Assembly: GCA_937908115.1 (NCBI GenBank)
Contig: CALEQZ010000013.1
Location: forward strand, 1-64,000
Reading direction: 5' to 3'
Length of the DNA stretch: 64,000 nucleotides
Source: an uncultured Alcaligenaceae bacterium
GTDB taxonomy: Bacteria > Pseudomonadota > Gammaproteobacteria > Burkholderiales > Burkholderiaceae_B
How positions within the stretch are numbered: position 1 is the stretch's first letter; each line of letters begins with the position of its first letter. A program made the translations under genes and the position numbers. Under the pieces are notes generated by a model. The model was given only the letters and a program-made list of their open reading frames with translations, ran no database searches and was not told where the DNA came from. Shown here in pieces: positions 44,216 through 51,304 of this stretch.

Positions 44216-45238
44216 CTAGCGCAGGAAACCGATGTACCAGGGCATGGCCTGCTCCAGCCCGCGGACCACGTCGAACATCGGTTCGTAACCCAGCAGCCGG
44301 CGCGCCTTGCCGATGTCGGCCTGCGAATGCCGCACATCACCTGGCCGGAAATCGCGATAGACGGGCTTCTTGCCATAGACGATGCCGTGCCTGGCCAGCC
44401 CCTGGGTCAGGTGCTCGAACAACTGGTTCAGGCTGGTGCGCGCGTTGAAGGCGACGTTGAACACTTCCGAGCCGCTGGCCGGCGGTGTCATGGCCGCAAG
44501 CAGGTTGGCCTGCACCGCGTTTTCGACGAAGCAGAAATCGCGGCTGGTCTCGCCATCGCCATTGACCACCACGTCCTCGTCGCGGATCATCGCGGCGATC
44601 CACTTGGGGATCACTGCGGCGTAGGCGCCTTCCGGATCCTGGCGCTTGCCGAACACGTTGAAATAGCGCAAGCCCGTGCTGGCAAACCCGTAGGTGCGCG
44701 CGAACACGTCGGCGTAGAGCTCGTTGACGTATTTGGTGATGGCGTAAGGGGACAGCGGGCGACCGATGCGGTCTTCGACCTTGGGCAGGTCCGGATGGTC
44801 GCCGTAGGTGGAACTGGAGGCCGCGTACACGAACGAGCCCACGCCCGCGTCGCGCGCGGCCACCAGCATATTCAGGAAACCGCTGACGTTGACCTCGTTG
44901 CTGGTGATCGGGTCGGCGATCGAACGCGGCACCGAACCCAGCGCCGCCTGGTGCAGCACGCAGTCCACGCCGTCGACCGCGCGCCGGCAATCGTCCAGGT
45001 TGCGGATGTCGCCTTCGATAAAGTGCAGCCGCGCCCACTGCTGCGGCGTCACCGAATCGCGCACTTCGTCGAGGTTGCGCCGGTGGCCGGTGGCGAAGTT
45101 GTCCAGCCCGATCACGCGCTGGTCCAGCGCCAGCAGCGTCTCGAGCAGGTTCGAGCCGATGAAGCCGGCGCATCCGGTCACCAGCCAGGTACGCGGCGAG
45201 CGGCGCAATTGTTCGGTGATTTGTTGGTAGCGGGTCAT
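44216..45238 (-). CDS. wbpP: UDP-N-acetylglucosamine 4-epimerase (WbpP/TviC type)
   Basis: A 340-residue short-chain dehydrogenase/reductase-fold epimerase. The NAD motif TGCAGFIGSN (21-30) and catalytic S-Y165-x3-K169 (SPYAITKYVNE) are present. Long blocks such as LDNFATGHRRNLDEVR and AALGSVPRSI match WbpP of Pseudomonas aeruginosa and TviC of Salmonella closely in memory. These enzymes interconvert UDP-GlcNAc and UDP-GalNAc or their uronic acids. It is 12 bp from the dehydrogenase gene; together they should supply UDP-GalNAcA. Confidence 0.92.
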   Translation of the reverse strand: MTRYQQITEQLRRSPRTWLVTGCAGFIGSNLLETLLALDQRVIGLDNFATGHRRNLDEVRDSVTPQQWARLHFIEGDIRNLDDCRRAVDGVDCVLHQAALGSVPRSIADPITSNEVNVSGFLNMLVAARDAGVGSFVYAASSSTYGDHPDLPKVEDRIGRPLSPYAITKYVNELYADVFARTYGFASTGLRYFNVFGKRQDPEGAYAAVIPKWIAAMIRDEDVVVNGDGETSRDFCFVENAVQANLLAAMTPPASGSEVFNVAFNARTSLNQLFEHLTQGLARHGIVYGKKPVYRDFRPGDVRHSQADIGKARRLLGYEPMFDVVRGLEQAMPWYIGFLR

Positions 45239-45250
45239 TGGCAGCGGGCG

Positions 45251-46525
45251 TCAGAGCCTCAGGTCGGTATGCTCGGCTGGCAGGACGTATTTCAGGTCGT
45301 AGAGCACGTGCTGGGGCTTGCCCAGCTTGCGGATTTCGGCCGGCCCCATTTCCGCGAACTGCCTGTGCGCCACGGCCAGGATGATGCCGTCGTAGGCGCC
45401 GGGCTCGGGCTTGTCCACCGGCACGATGCCGTATTCGTGCTTGGCCTCCTCGACATCGACCCAGGGGTCGTAGACGTCGACCGCGACGTTGTACTCACCG
45501 AGTTCGCGCACGATGTCGATCACGCGCGTGTTGCGCAGGTCGGGGCAGTTTTCCTTGAAGGTCAGGCCCATCACCAGCACGCGCGCGCCCTCGACGTGGA
45601 TGCGCCGCTTGGTCATGGCCTTGACCAGCTGCGACACCACGTAGCTGCCCATGGAATCATTGAGCCGCCGGCCGGCCAGGATGATCTCCGGGTGATAGCC
45701 GATGGCCTGGGCCTTGTGCGTCAGATAGTAGGGGTCCACGCCTATGCAGTGGCCGCCCACCAGGCCGGGGCGGAAAGGCAGGAAGTTCCATTTGGTGCCG
45801 GCGGCCTTGAGCACCTCTTCGGTGTCTATGCCCATCTTGTTGAAGATGAGCGCCAGCTCGTTGATCAGCGCGATGTTGACGTCACGCTGGGTGTTTTCGA
45901 TGACCTTGGCTGCCTCGGCCACCCGGATGCTCGGCGCCTTGTGCGTGCCGGCGACGATGATCTCGTTGTAAAGGGCATCGACCAGGTCGGCGACTTCCGG
46001 CGTGGACCCCGACGTCACTTTCTTGATGGTACTGACGCGGTGCTCCTTGTCACCCGGATTGATCCGCTCGGGGCTGTAGCCGGCAAAGAAATCCTTGTTG
46101 AACGCCAGGCCGGAAGTCTTTTCCAGCACCGGGACGCAGTCCTCCTCGGTCGCCCCGGGATAGACGGTGGATTCGTAGATGACGATGTCGCCGCGCTTGA
46201 GCACCTTGCCGATCGTTTCGCTCGCCTTGATCAGCGGCGTCAGGTCCGGCTGCTTGTACTGGTCGATGGGCGTGGGCACCGTCACGATGTACACGTTGGC
46301 CTTGGCCAGCTCGCTGATTTCCGTCGTAAAAGTCAGGTGCTTGGCCGCGGCCAGCTCCGCGTCGTCGACTTCCAGCGTGTGATCGTGCCCGCGCTGCAAC
46401 TCGGCGATCCGGCGGGTATTGATATCGAAGCCGATGACAGGGCGCTTCTTGCCGAACTCCACGGCCAGCGGAAGGCCCACGTAGCCCAGCCCGACCACTG
46501 CCAACTTGATATCCTCAGTGCGCAA
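45251..46525 (-). CDS. wbpO: UDP-N-acetyl-hexosamine 6-dehydrogenase (WbpO/TviB type)
   Basis: A 424-residue nucleotide-sugar dehydrogenase that makes UDP-N-acetylhexosaminuronic acid with two NAD+. The NAD motif is VVGLGYVGLPLA (about 10-21); the catalytic Cys lies in PGLVGGHCIGVDPYYLT; the C-terminal substrate domain carries VLVMGLTFKENCPDLRNTR. TviB/WbpO traits such as RTEDIKLAVVGLGY and YSPERINPGDKEH distinguish it from UDP-glucose dehydrogenases. With WbpP it gives UDP-GalNAcA. The TAA is 12 bp before wbpP. Confidence 0.94.
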   Translation of the reverse strand: MRTEDIKLAVVGLGYVGLPLAVEFGKKRPVIGFDINTRRIAELQRGHDHTLEVDDAELAAAKHLTFTTEISELAKANVYIVTVPTPIDQYKQPDLTPLIKASETIGKVLKRGDIVIYESTVYPGATEEDCVPVLEKTSGLAFNKDFFAGYSPERINPGDKEHRVSTIKKVTSGSTPEVADLVDALYNEIIVAGTHKAPSIRVAEAAKVIENTQRDVNIALINELALIFNKMGIDTEEVLKAAGTKWNFLPFRPGLVGGHCIGVDPYYLTHKAQAIGYHPEIILAGRRLNDSMGSYVVSQLVKAMTKRRIHVEGARVLVMGLTFKENCPDLRNTRVIDIVRELGEYNVAVDVYDPWVDVEEAKHEYGIVPVDKPEPGAYDGIILAVAHRQFAEMGPAEIRKLGKPQHVLYDLKYVLPAEHTDLRL

Positions 46526-46656
46526 AATAAATCTCCCTTACCGTAGCGGACACGGCATTGTAAAAACGATCGGGGAAAACGTCGCCGCGGGCGGCGCGAG
46601 GCCCGGACCGGAAGGCGGCCGCGTCGCGCCTGCCAGCGGCGCGACGCGGCACCCGT

Positions 46657-47760
46657 TCAATGGGTGCGCAGCACCGAGGGCAGCAACAGCCACCCCGGGC
46701 GCCGCCAGGAAACCAGCCGGGAATATAGCCAGATGTACACCCCGGCAAACACGAGCAGGCTGGCGCACAGCGCCCAGGCGTTGTCCCACCAGATGGTCGC
46801 CGGTACCAGGCCGATCAGCGTCAACACCCACAGGTAGGGTGAGGCCATGGCGTTGCACAGCGCCGGCAGCGCATGGCGGCTGTCTCGGCTGAAGGTCACC
46901 CTCACCAACCGGCGAAACACCAGCTGGTGCAGGTGCAGCGCATCGGGCTGGTCGACCGGCACGCCGCGCTTGAAGCGGCGGCGCCAGATCGAGAACAGGG
47001 TCTCGAACACCGGATAAAACAGCACGGCCAACGCGTAGAAAGGCGAGACCGAGGGGTTGCGCACGACCAGCAGCACCGCCAGCTCGGCCAACATGAAGCC
47101 CACGAAGTAGGCGCCGCCGTCGCCCAGGAACACGCGCCCGAATGGGAAGTTCCAGACCAGGAAGCCCAGCGTCGCGCTGGCCAGGGCGGCAGCGATCATG
47201 AAGATGGGCATATCGCCCACCTGCAGCGCCACCAGGCTCAACGACACGGCCATCAGGGTGGCCACCATGCCGGCCAGGCCGTTCATGCCGTCGACAATGT
47301 TCAACGCGTGGGTGCAACCACCCACGGCAACCATGGTAAAGACCAGGGAAACCGGCCAGTACGACAGCAGCCAGTCAGCCCACCCAATGCCGACGCGGCT
47401 GACCCCGCCCAGCAGCCACCAGGCCACCGCTGCCGATAAAAAGGCGGCCAGTAGGCGCTTGCCCGCGCCGATGTCCTTGGTAATGTCCTCGAGCAGGCCC
47501 GCGACGAAGACGGGCAGCGCGGAAACGAACAGCGCCGGCCACAGCCAGGTCAGGGTCATATTGCTGGGCCCCAGCACCAACAGGCCGGCCAGGGATCCGG
47601 CCAGCACGGCAAGCCCGCCCACGCGCGGCGTTGCCCGCGAGTGGAAGGCCTGGGGCTTACGCAGGTCTGTGTCGCCGGTGAAAGCGCCGTGCCAGCGCTC
47701 GGAGGCGACGATCAGTCCGCCCACCATGAAGGCGACCACGCAGATATACAGCCAGGTCAC
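46657..47760 (-). CDS. WecA/MraY-family undecaprenyl-phosphate glycosyl-1-phosphate transferase
   Basis: A 367-residue polytopic enzyme that starts lipid-linked glycan synthesis. Ten or so membrane segments; the cytosolic motifs are FHSRATPRVGGLAVL, GLLEDITKDIGAGKRLLAAF (Asp-rich), ALNIVDGMNGLAG, GFLVWNFPFGRVFLGDGGAY and the C-terminal HLHQLVFRR (HIHH-like). It resembles WbpL/WecA. A GTG at 47760 preceded by AAAGGTGG is the best start. First gene of the operon. The donor is probably UDP-GlcNAc or a 6-deoxy-amino sugar; not decidable here. Confidence 0.9.
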   Translation of the reverse strand: MTWLYICVVAFMVGGLIVASERWHGAFTGDTDLRKPQAFHSRATPRVGGLAVLAGSLAGLLVLGPSNMTLTWLWPALFVSALPVFVAGLLEDITKDIGAGKRLLAAFLSAAVAWWLLGGVSRVGIGWADWLLSYWPVSLVFTMVAVGGCTHALNIVDGMNGLAGMVATLMAVSLSLVALQVGDMPIFMIAAALASATLGFLVWNFPFGRVFLGDGGAYFVGFMLAELAVLLVVRNPSVSPFYALAVLFYPVFETLFSIWRRRFKRGVPVDQPDALHLHQLVFRRLVRVTFSRDSRHALPALCNAMASPYLWVLTLIGLVPATIWWDNAWALCASLLVFAGVYIWLYSRLVSWRRPGWLLLPSVLRTH

Positions 47761-47769
47761 GCTACCACC
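47758..47769 (-). promoter_or_regulatory. ops/JUMPstart-like element overlapping the first start codon of the sugar operon
   Basis: The minus-strand sequence GGTGGTAGCGTG differs by one base from the 12-base ops element GGCGGTAGCGTG, where RfaH/NusG-like factors are recruited to LPS and capsule operons. Here it covers the ribosome-binding site and the GTG start, not an untranslated leader, so chance or dual use are both possible. The rest of the 47770-48059 spacer shows a small stem at 47794-47819 and no gene. Confidence 0.3.
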
Positions 47770-48059
47770 TTTCGCGAAAAAGATGCCGAAAATGCCGGCG
47801 CACAATTATGTCCGCCGGCTGTAACGCCCCTATATGGGCCAAATGAATAAGTGCAAGCCACCCCCACAGAACGTAACGGCCGCCCGCAAGCGACGCGCCA
47901 CGCCGGGAAAGCGGGCAACCTTTTATTGTAGGAGCAACCGGCGCGCCCGCGCAGCGCCCATCCTCGGCAACACCACGCCGGCAACCTTGCCGGCGCACCG
48001 GGCACCGATGCCCGCCCGCCATGGGCGGCGGCGGCCGCCCGGCGAGCCCCGGCGCAGAT

Positions 48060-48092
48060 AAAAAAAGGCCCGAGACCTTGCGATCTCGGGCC
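48060..48092 (-). terminator. Intrinsic terminator of the candidate small RNA
   Basis: A perfect 9-bp stem, GGCCCGAGA at 48067-48075 and TCTCGGGCC at 48084-48092, with an 8-nt loop is followed on the minus strand by seven T residues (48066-48060). This is the clearest intrinsic terminator in the window and there is no annotated gene within 350 bp upstream of it. Confidence 0.85.
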
Positions 48093-48137
48093 AAATCCAC
48101 CAAAGGAGGAGGGTGGAGGAGACAACCGTGGCATGTT

Positions 48138-48150
48138 GAGGGTTAACCCT
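48138..48150. repeat. GAGGGTTAACCCT palindromic repeat, copy 1
   Basis: A 13-base sequence containing the perfect 12-bp palindrome AGGGTTAACCCT, inside the candidate small RNA. An identical copy lies at 48346-48358, 208 bp away. Chance duplication of a 13-mer palindrome within one spacer is improbable. Confidence 0.7.
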
Positions 48151-48215
48151 TGCTGGTCAACCGCTGCAGCTGGGGTTTGCACCGCGCCACCTGCAACTAA
48201 ACATCCGATGAACGA

Positions 48216-48244
48216 ATCATAGCCCAGCTTTTTGTGCGATGCAA
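48216..48244 (-). promoter_or_regulatory. Near-consensus sigma-70 promoter of the candidate small RNA
   Basis: On the minus strand TTGCAT (48244-48239), an exact 17-bp spacer and TATGAT (48221-48216) form a strong promoter, preceded by an AT-rich tract (A7-T3) like an UP element. It points at no coding start but at the 150-nt unit ending in the terminator at 48060. Confidence 0.7.
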
Positions 48245-48345
48245 GAAATTTTTTTGTAAGCAGGATCAACCAGCGAACTGTTGTATTTTGCGCACTGCAC
48301 GACGCTAGGCGGCGGTCGACGGCTCAGGGAATGCCCTAGGAATCA

Positions 48346-48358
48346 GAGGGTTAACCCT
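48346..48358. repeat. GAGGGTTAACCCT palindromic repeat, copy 2
   Basis: Second copy of the 13-base palindromic repeat, about 100 bp upstream of the candidate sRNA promoter. It could be an operator acting with copy 1. The surrounding 48245-48451 has no supportable gene. Confidence 0.6.
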
Positions 48359-48451
48359 GGGGGCCAGGCGCGGCGCAGCAGGGCCCATTTTTGCAGCGCA
48401 GCATGGCCGCGCTGCTTACCGCTTGTTGTCAGGCCCCTGCTGCCAGGCGGC

Positions 48452-49132
48452 CTAGATCCGGTAGGCCGTCGTGGTCATTACCTTGGACATCAGCCGCATC
48501 GCCAGGCGCACGGGCGCCGGCAGGTGGGCGGCACCCGCGCGCTCGGCGGTGACCCGGTGATGCGCCTCGTCCTCCTTCATCTGCTCGACGATGCGGCGGG
48601 AACGGGAATCGGCCGCGGGCAGCTCACGCAAGTGGCCGTCCAAGTGATCCTCGACCTGGCGCTCGGTCTCGGCCATGAAGCCCAGGTTGCGCGCCACCCC
48701 AGCCCGCCCGGCCAGCAGCCCAAGGCCGAACGAGCCCGCGTACCAGAAGGGGTTGAGCAGGCTGGGGCGGCTGCCCAGCTCGGCCAGCCGCTCGTTGCAC
48801 CAGGCGAGATGATCGACTTCCTCCTGTGCGGCCCGGTAGAGCAGCCCCCGCGTGGCCTCGTCCTGGCACACCGCTGCCTGCCCGCGGTAAAGCGCCTGCG
48901 CGCAGACTTCCCCGACGTGGTTGACCCGCATCAGGCCGGCGGCGTGGCGGCGCTCGCTTTCGGGCAGCGGCACTTGCGCGGCGGGCAGGTCGCCAGCAGG
49001 ATTGGGGCGCGACGGCACCGCCGATCCGGACAGCACCTGCAGCGCGCGATCGACCTCTCCCAGCACCGCATCCATGAGGCCGCGCCGGCGCAAAGGCCGG
49101 CTTGCGGACGTGGCGGCGTCGAATCGGGACAT
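48452..49132 (-). CDS. coq7: 2-polyprenyl-3-methyl-6-methoxy-1,4-benzoquinone monooxygenase (Coq7)
   Basis: Coq7 (UbiF equivalent) performs the last hydroxylation of ubiquinone synthesis with a ferritin-like di-iron site. The 226-residue protein carries iron ligands in LMRVNHVGEVCAQALYRGQ (ExxH region), AAQEEVDHLAWCNERL (EExDH) and a C-terminal MKEDEAHHRVTAE (ExxxH type). The start at 49132 (MSRFDAAT) is chosen since the longer frame adds only six residues. It is transcribed alone, and no strong terminator follows before the small RNA promoter. Confidence 0.96.
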   Translation of the reverse strand: MSRFDAATSASRPLRRRGLMDAVLGEVDRALQVLSGSAVPSRPNPAGDLPAAQVPLPESERRHAAGLMRVNHVGEVCAQALYRGQAAVCQDEATRGLLYRAAQEEVDHLAWCNERLAELGSRPSLLNPFWYAGSFGLGLLAGRAGVARNLGFMAETERQVEDHLDGHLRELPAADSRSRRIVEQMKEDEAHHRVTAERAGAAHLPAPVRLAMRLMSKVMTTTAYRI

Positions 49133-49354
49133 GGCAGACTCCTGTCGCAAAGTATCCGTGGGGCGGCGCGCGGTGCCGCCGCTTGGGCGATTTTAGGCCG
49201 GACGCCGCGGGCATGCCGCGCCGCACGGCGCGGCGGCCGGCACTGCGCCGCCGTCGGCCGCCCCGGATCCGGGCTGCGGGCGGCACGCGCATGCCCGCCC
49301 CCCCCAACCGTCACGGTATGATGGCTCGTTCGCGTACCGATTGGAATGTCCACC

Positions 49355-49804
49355 ATGCAATGCACGATCGATTGGGGCGGCCCGGACGGCATGCTCTTTG
49401 TTGCCCGCACCGGCAGCGGCCACGTGGCGGCCATGGACGGCGCCCCCGAAGGGGGCGGCCATAACCTGGCGCCCCGCCCCATGGAAATGATCCTGGCAGG
49501 AACCGGCGGCTGCACGGCCTACGACGTGGTCCTCATCCTCAAGCGCGGCCGGCATGCCGTGACCGGCTGCAGCGTCAAGCTGCAGGCCGAGCGTGCCGAA
49601 GCCGACCCCAAGGTCTTTACACGCATCCACTTCGCCTTCACGGTCACGGGCCACAAGCTGCCGCGCGCGGCGGTCGAGCGCGCCGTCCAGCTGTCGCACG
49701 AAAAGTACTGCTCGGCCTCGGCCATGCTGGCCAAGACCGCCGAGCTGAGCTTTTCGGTCGACATCGTCGACACCGCCCAGGCTGACACCCCGGCTGGCGC
49801 CTGA
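49355..49804 (+). CDS. OsmC family protein
   Basis: A 149-residue peroxiredoxin-like protein of the OsmC/YhfA group. MEMILAGTGGCTAYDVVLIL carries the first redox cysteine and LSHEKYCSASAMLAKTA the second. The family reduces organic hydroperoxides or has a structural role. ATG 49355 follows a TTGGA signal at good spacing; an ATG 9 bp earlier (49346) is an alternative. It is 65 bp upstream of thyA and may be co-transcribed with it. Confidence 0.92.
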   Translation: MQCTIDWGGPDGMLFVARTGSGHVAAMDGAPEGGGHNLAPRPMEMILAGTGGCTAYDVVLILKRGRHAVTGCSVKLQAERAEADPKVFTRIHFAFTVTGHKLPRAAVERAVQLSHEKYCSASAMLAKTAELSFSVDIVDTAQADTPAGA

Positions 49805-49869
49805 ACAGGGGGCCTGGGCCCCGCCCACCCACGTTTTCAACCGATTCTTCTCATCGCCGGCGCCCCGCC

Positions 49870-50664
49870 ATGCAGCAATACGAAGACTTCATGCGGCACG
49901 TGTACGAGCACGGCGTCGCCAAGACCGACCGGACCGGCACCGGCACGCGCTCGGTGTTCGGCTACCAGATGCGCTTTGACCTGGCCGAGGGCTTCCCCTT
50001 GGTCACGACCAAGAAGCTGCACACCAAGAGTATCTTCCTCGAGCTGCTGTGGTTCCTGCGCGGCGACTCCAACGTGCGTTGGCTGCAGGAACGCGGCGTA
50101 ACGATTTGGGACGAATGGGCCGGCCCCGACGGCGACCTCGGCCCGATCTACGGCGTGCAGTGGCGGTCCTGGCCCACGCCCGACGGCGGGCATATCGACC
50201 AGATATCCGCCCTGCTGGAGCAAATCCGCAGCAATCCGGATTCGCGCCGGCTGATCGTGTCGGCCTGGAACGTGGCCGACATCCCGCGCATGGCGCTGCC
50301 GCCGTGCCACGCTTTTTTCCAGTTCTACGTCGCCGAAGGCCGGCTGTCCTGCCAGCTATACCAACGCAGCGCCGACATCTTCCTGGGCGTGCCGTTCAAC
50401 ATCGCGAGCTACGCGCTGCTGACCCACATGATCGCCCAGCAGTGCGACCTGCAGCCGGGCGAGTTCATCTGGACGGGCGGCGACTGCCACCTGTACACCA
50501 ACCACCTGGACCAGGTGCGCGAGCAGCTTTCGCGCAAGCCCTACCCGTATCCGCGCCTGCACATCCGGCGCCGTCCTCCCAGCCTGTTCGACTACGAGCT
50601 GGAGGATTTCGAAATCCTCGACTACCAATGCCATCCGCACATCAAGGCGCCGGTGGCGGTATGA
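49870..50664 (+). CDS. thyA: Thymidylate synthase
   Basis: ThyA methylates dUMP to dTMP with methylene-tetrahydrofolate. The 264-residue protein, the usual length, starts MQQYEDFMRHVYEHGVAKTD and has the catalytic Cys146 in ALPPCHAFFQFYV, the RSADIFLGVPFNIASYALL block and the C-terminal HIKAPVAV. The TGA overlaps the folA ATG, so the methyl donor regenerating enzyme is coupled to it. Confidence 0.98.
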   Translation: MQQYEDFMRHVYEHGVAKTDRTGTGTRSVFGYQMRFDLAEGFPLVTTKKLHTKSIFLELLWFLRGDSNVRWLQERGVTIWDEWAGPDGDLGPIYGVQWRSWPTPDGGHIDQISALLEQIRSNPDSRRLIVSAWNVADIPRMALPPCHAFFQFYVAEGRLSCQLYQRSADIFLGVPFNIASYALLTHMIAQQCDLQPGEFIWTGGDCHLYTNHLDQVREQLSRKPYPYPRLHIRRRPPSLFDYELEDFEILDYQCHPHIKAPVAV

Positions 50665-51167
50665 ATCGGCCCGCACGCCCGGCCTGCGTCGCGCTGATCG
50701 TGGCCTACGCCCAAAACCGCGTCATCGGCCGGGACAATGCCTTGCCGTGGCGCCTGCCAGGCGACCTGGCGCACTTCAAGCGCACCACGCTGGGCCATCC
50801 CATCGTCATGGGCCGCAAGACCTGGGAGTCGCTTGGCCGGCCATTGCCCGGGCGGCGCAACATCGTCGTCACCCGCCAGCCGGGCTACGCCGCCGCGGGC
50901 GCCGAAATCGCCGGATCGCTGCAGGCGGCGCTGGCGGCCTGCGCCGACGCCTCGGCCGCCTATGTCATCGGCGGCGCGCAGATCTACGAACAGGCACTAC
51001 CGCTTGCCGACTGTATCCTGGCCACCGAAATCCGCGCGCAGGTCGAAGGCGACGCCCATTTCCCCGAGCTGGACCGCGCGCGCTGGCGCGAAGCGTCGCG
51101 CGAGCCACAACCGGAAGAAAACGGCTACGCATACGACTTCGTCAGGTATGAGCGCATACAGGATTGA
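50661..51167 (+). CDS. folA: Dihydrofolate reductase
   Basis: Reduces dihydrofolate to tetrahydrofolate with NADPH, recycling the ThyA product. The 168-residue protein has ALIVAYAQNRVIGRDNALPW at the start (with the Trp of the substrate loop), LPGDLAHFKRTTLGHPIVMG, GRKTWESLG (NADPH site) and VIGGAQIYEQAL. It overlaps thyA by 4 bp (ATGA). The following 137 bp hold no visible gene or clear terminator. Confidence 0.97.
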   Translation: MNRPARPACVALIVAYAQNRVIGRDNALPWRLPGDLAHFKRTTLGHPIVMGRKTWESLGRPLPGRRNIVVTRQPGYAAAGAEIAGSLQAALAACADASAAYVIGGAQIYEQALPLADCILATEIRAQVEGDAHFPELDRARWREASREPQPEENGYAYDFVRYERIQD

Positions 51168-51304
51168 CCGCTGCCCGGCGATGCCGAAGATCCCGCCGCC
51201 CGGCTGCGGCGCGCGGCCCATCCTGGGCGCGCCGGCATTGCAAGCACTAGGCGGCGCCTGACCGCTTTCCCTCCACCACCCTTGCCTCGAAAAACGGACT
51301 GGCC

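Larger units (their letters stand above)
48060..48209 (-). ncRNA. Small RNA or attenuated leader with CCUCC (anti-Shine-Dalgarno) motifs
   Basis: Predicted minus-strand transcript of about 150 nt from a strong promoter (48244-48216) to an intrinsic terminator (48092-48060). Just upstream of the terminator stem the RNA has a pyrimidine-rich single strand with two CCUCC motifs (complement of 48105-48121), which can pair with Shine-Dalgarno sequences. A GUUGA/UCAAC-flanked helix with the palindrome AGGGUUAACCCU precedes it. This is the usual layout of trans-acting sRNAs. Alternatively it is the terminated leader of the sugar operon, whose first start is 300 bp further on. No conserved open reading frame was seen inside. 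Transcription is inferred, not shown. Confidence 0.55.

Noticed and set aside
43397..46546. 1,049-residue open frame on the plus strand across the flippase, wbpP and wbpO genes
   Set aside because: It is an antisense frame through three clear minus-strand genes; His/Gly/Arg-rich composition is typical of the shadow frame in GC-rich DNA and no family motif is seen.
48134..48217. Short plus-strand open frame of 27 codons preceded by AGGAGGAG-type sequence
   Set aside because: The purine-rich run is the complement of the CCUCC motifs of the candidate sRNA; there is no plus-strand promoter and no conserved peptide character.
47757..48269. 170-residue minus-strand open frame in the 47.8-48.3 kb spacer
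   Set aside because: It runs through a promoter and intrinsic terminator and ends inside the WecA-like gene; composition is not protein-like, so a non-coding unit explains it better.
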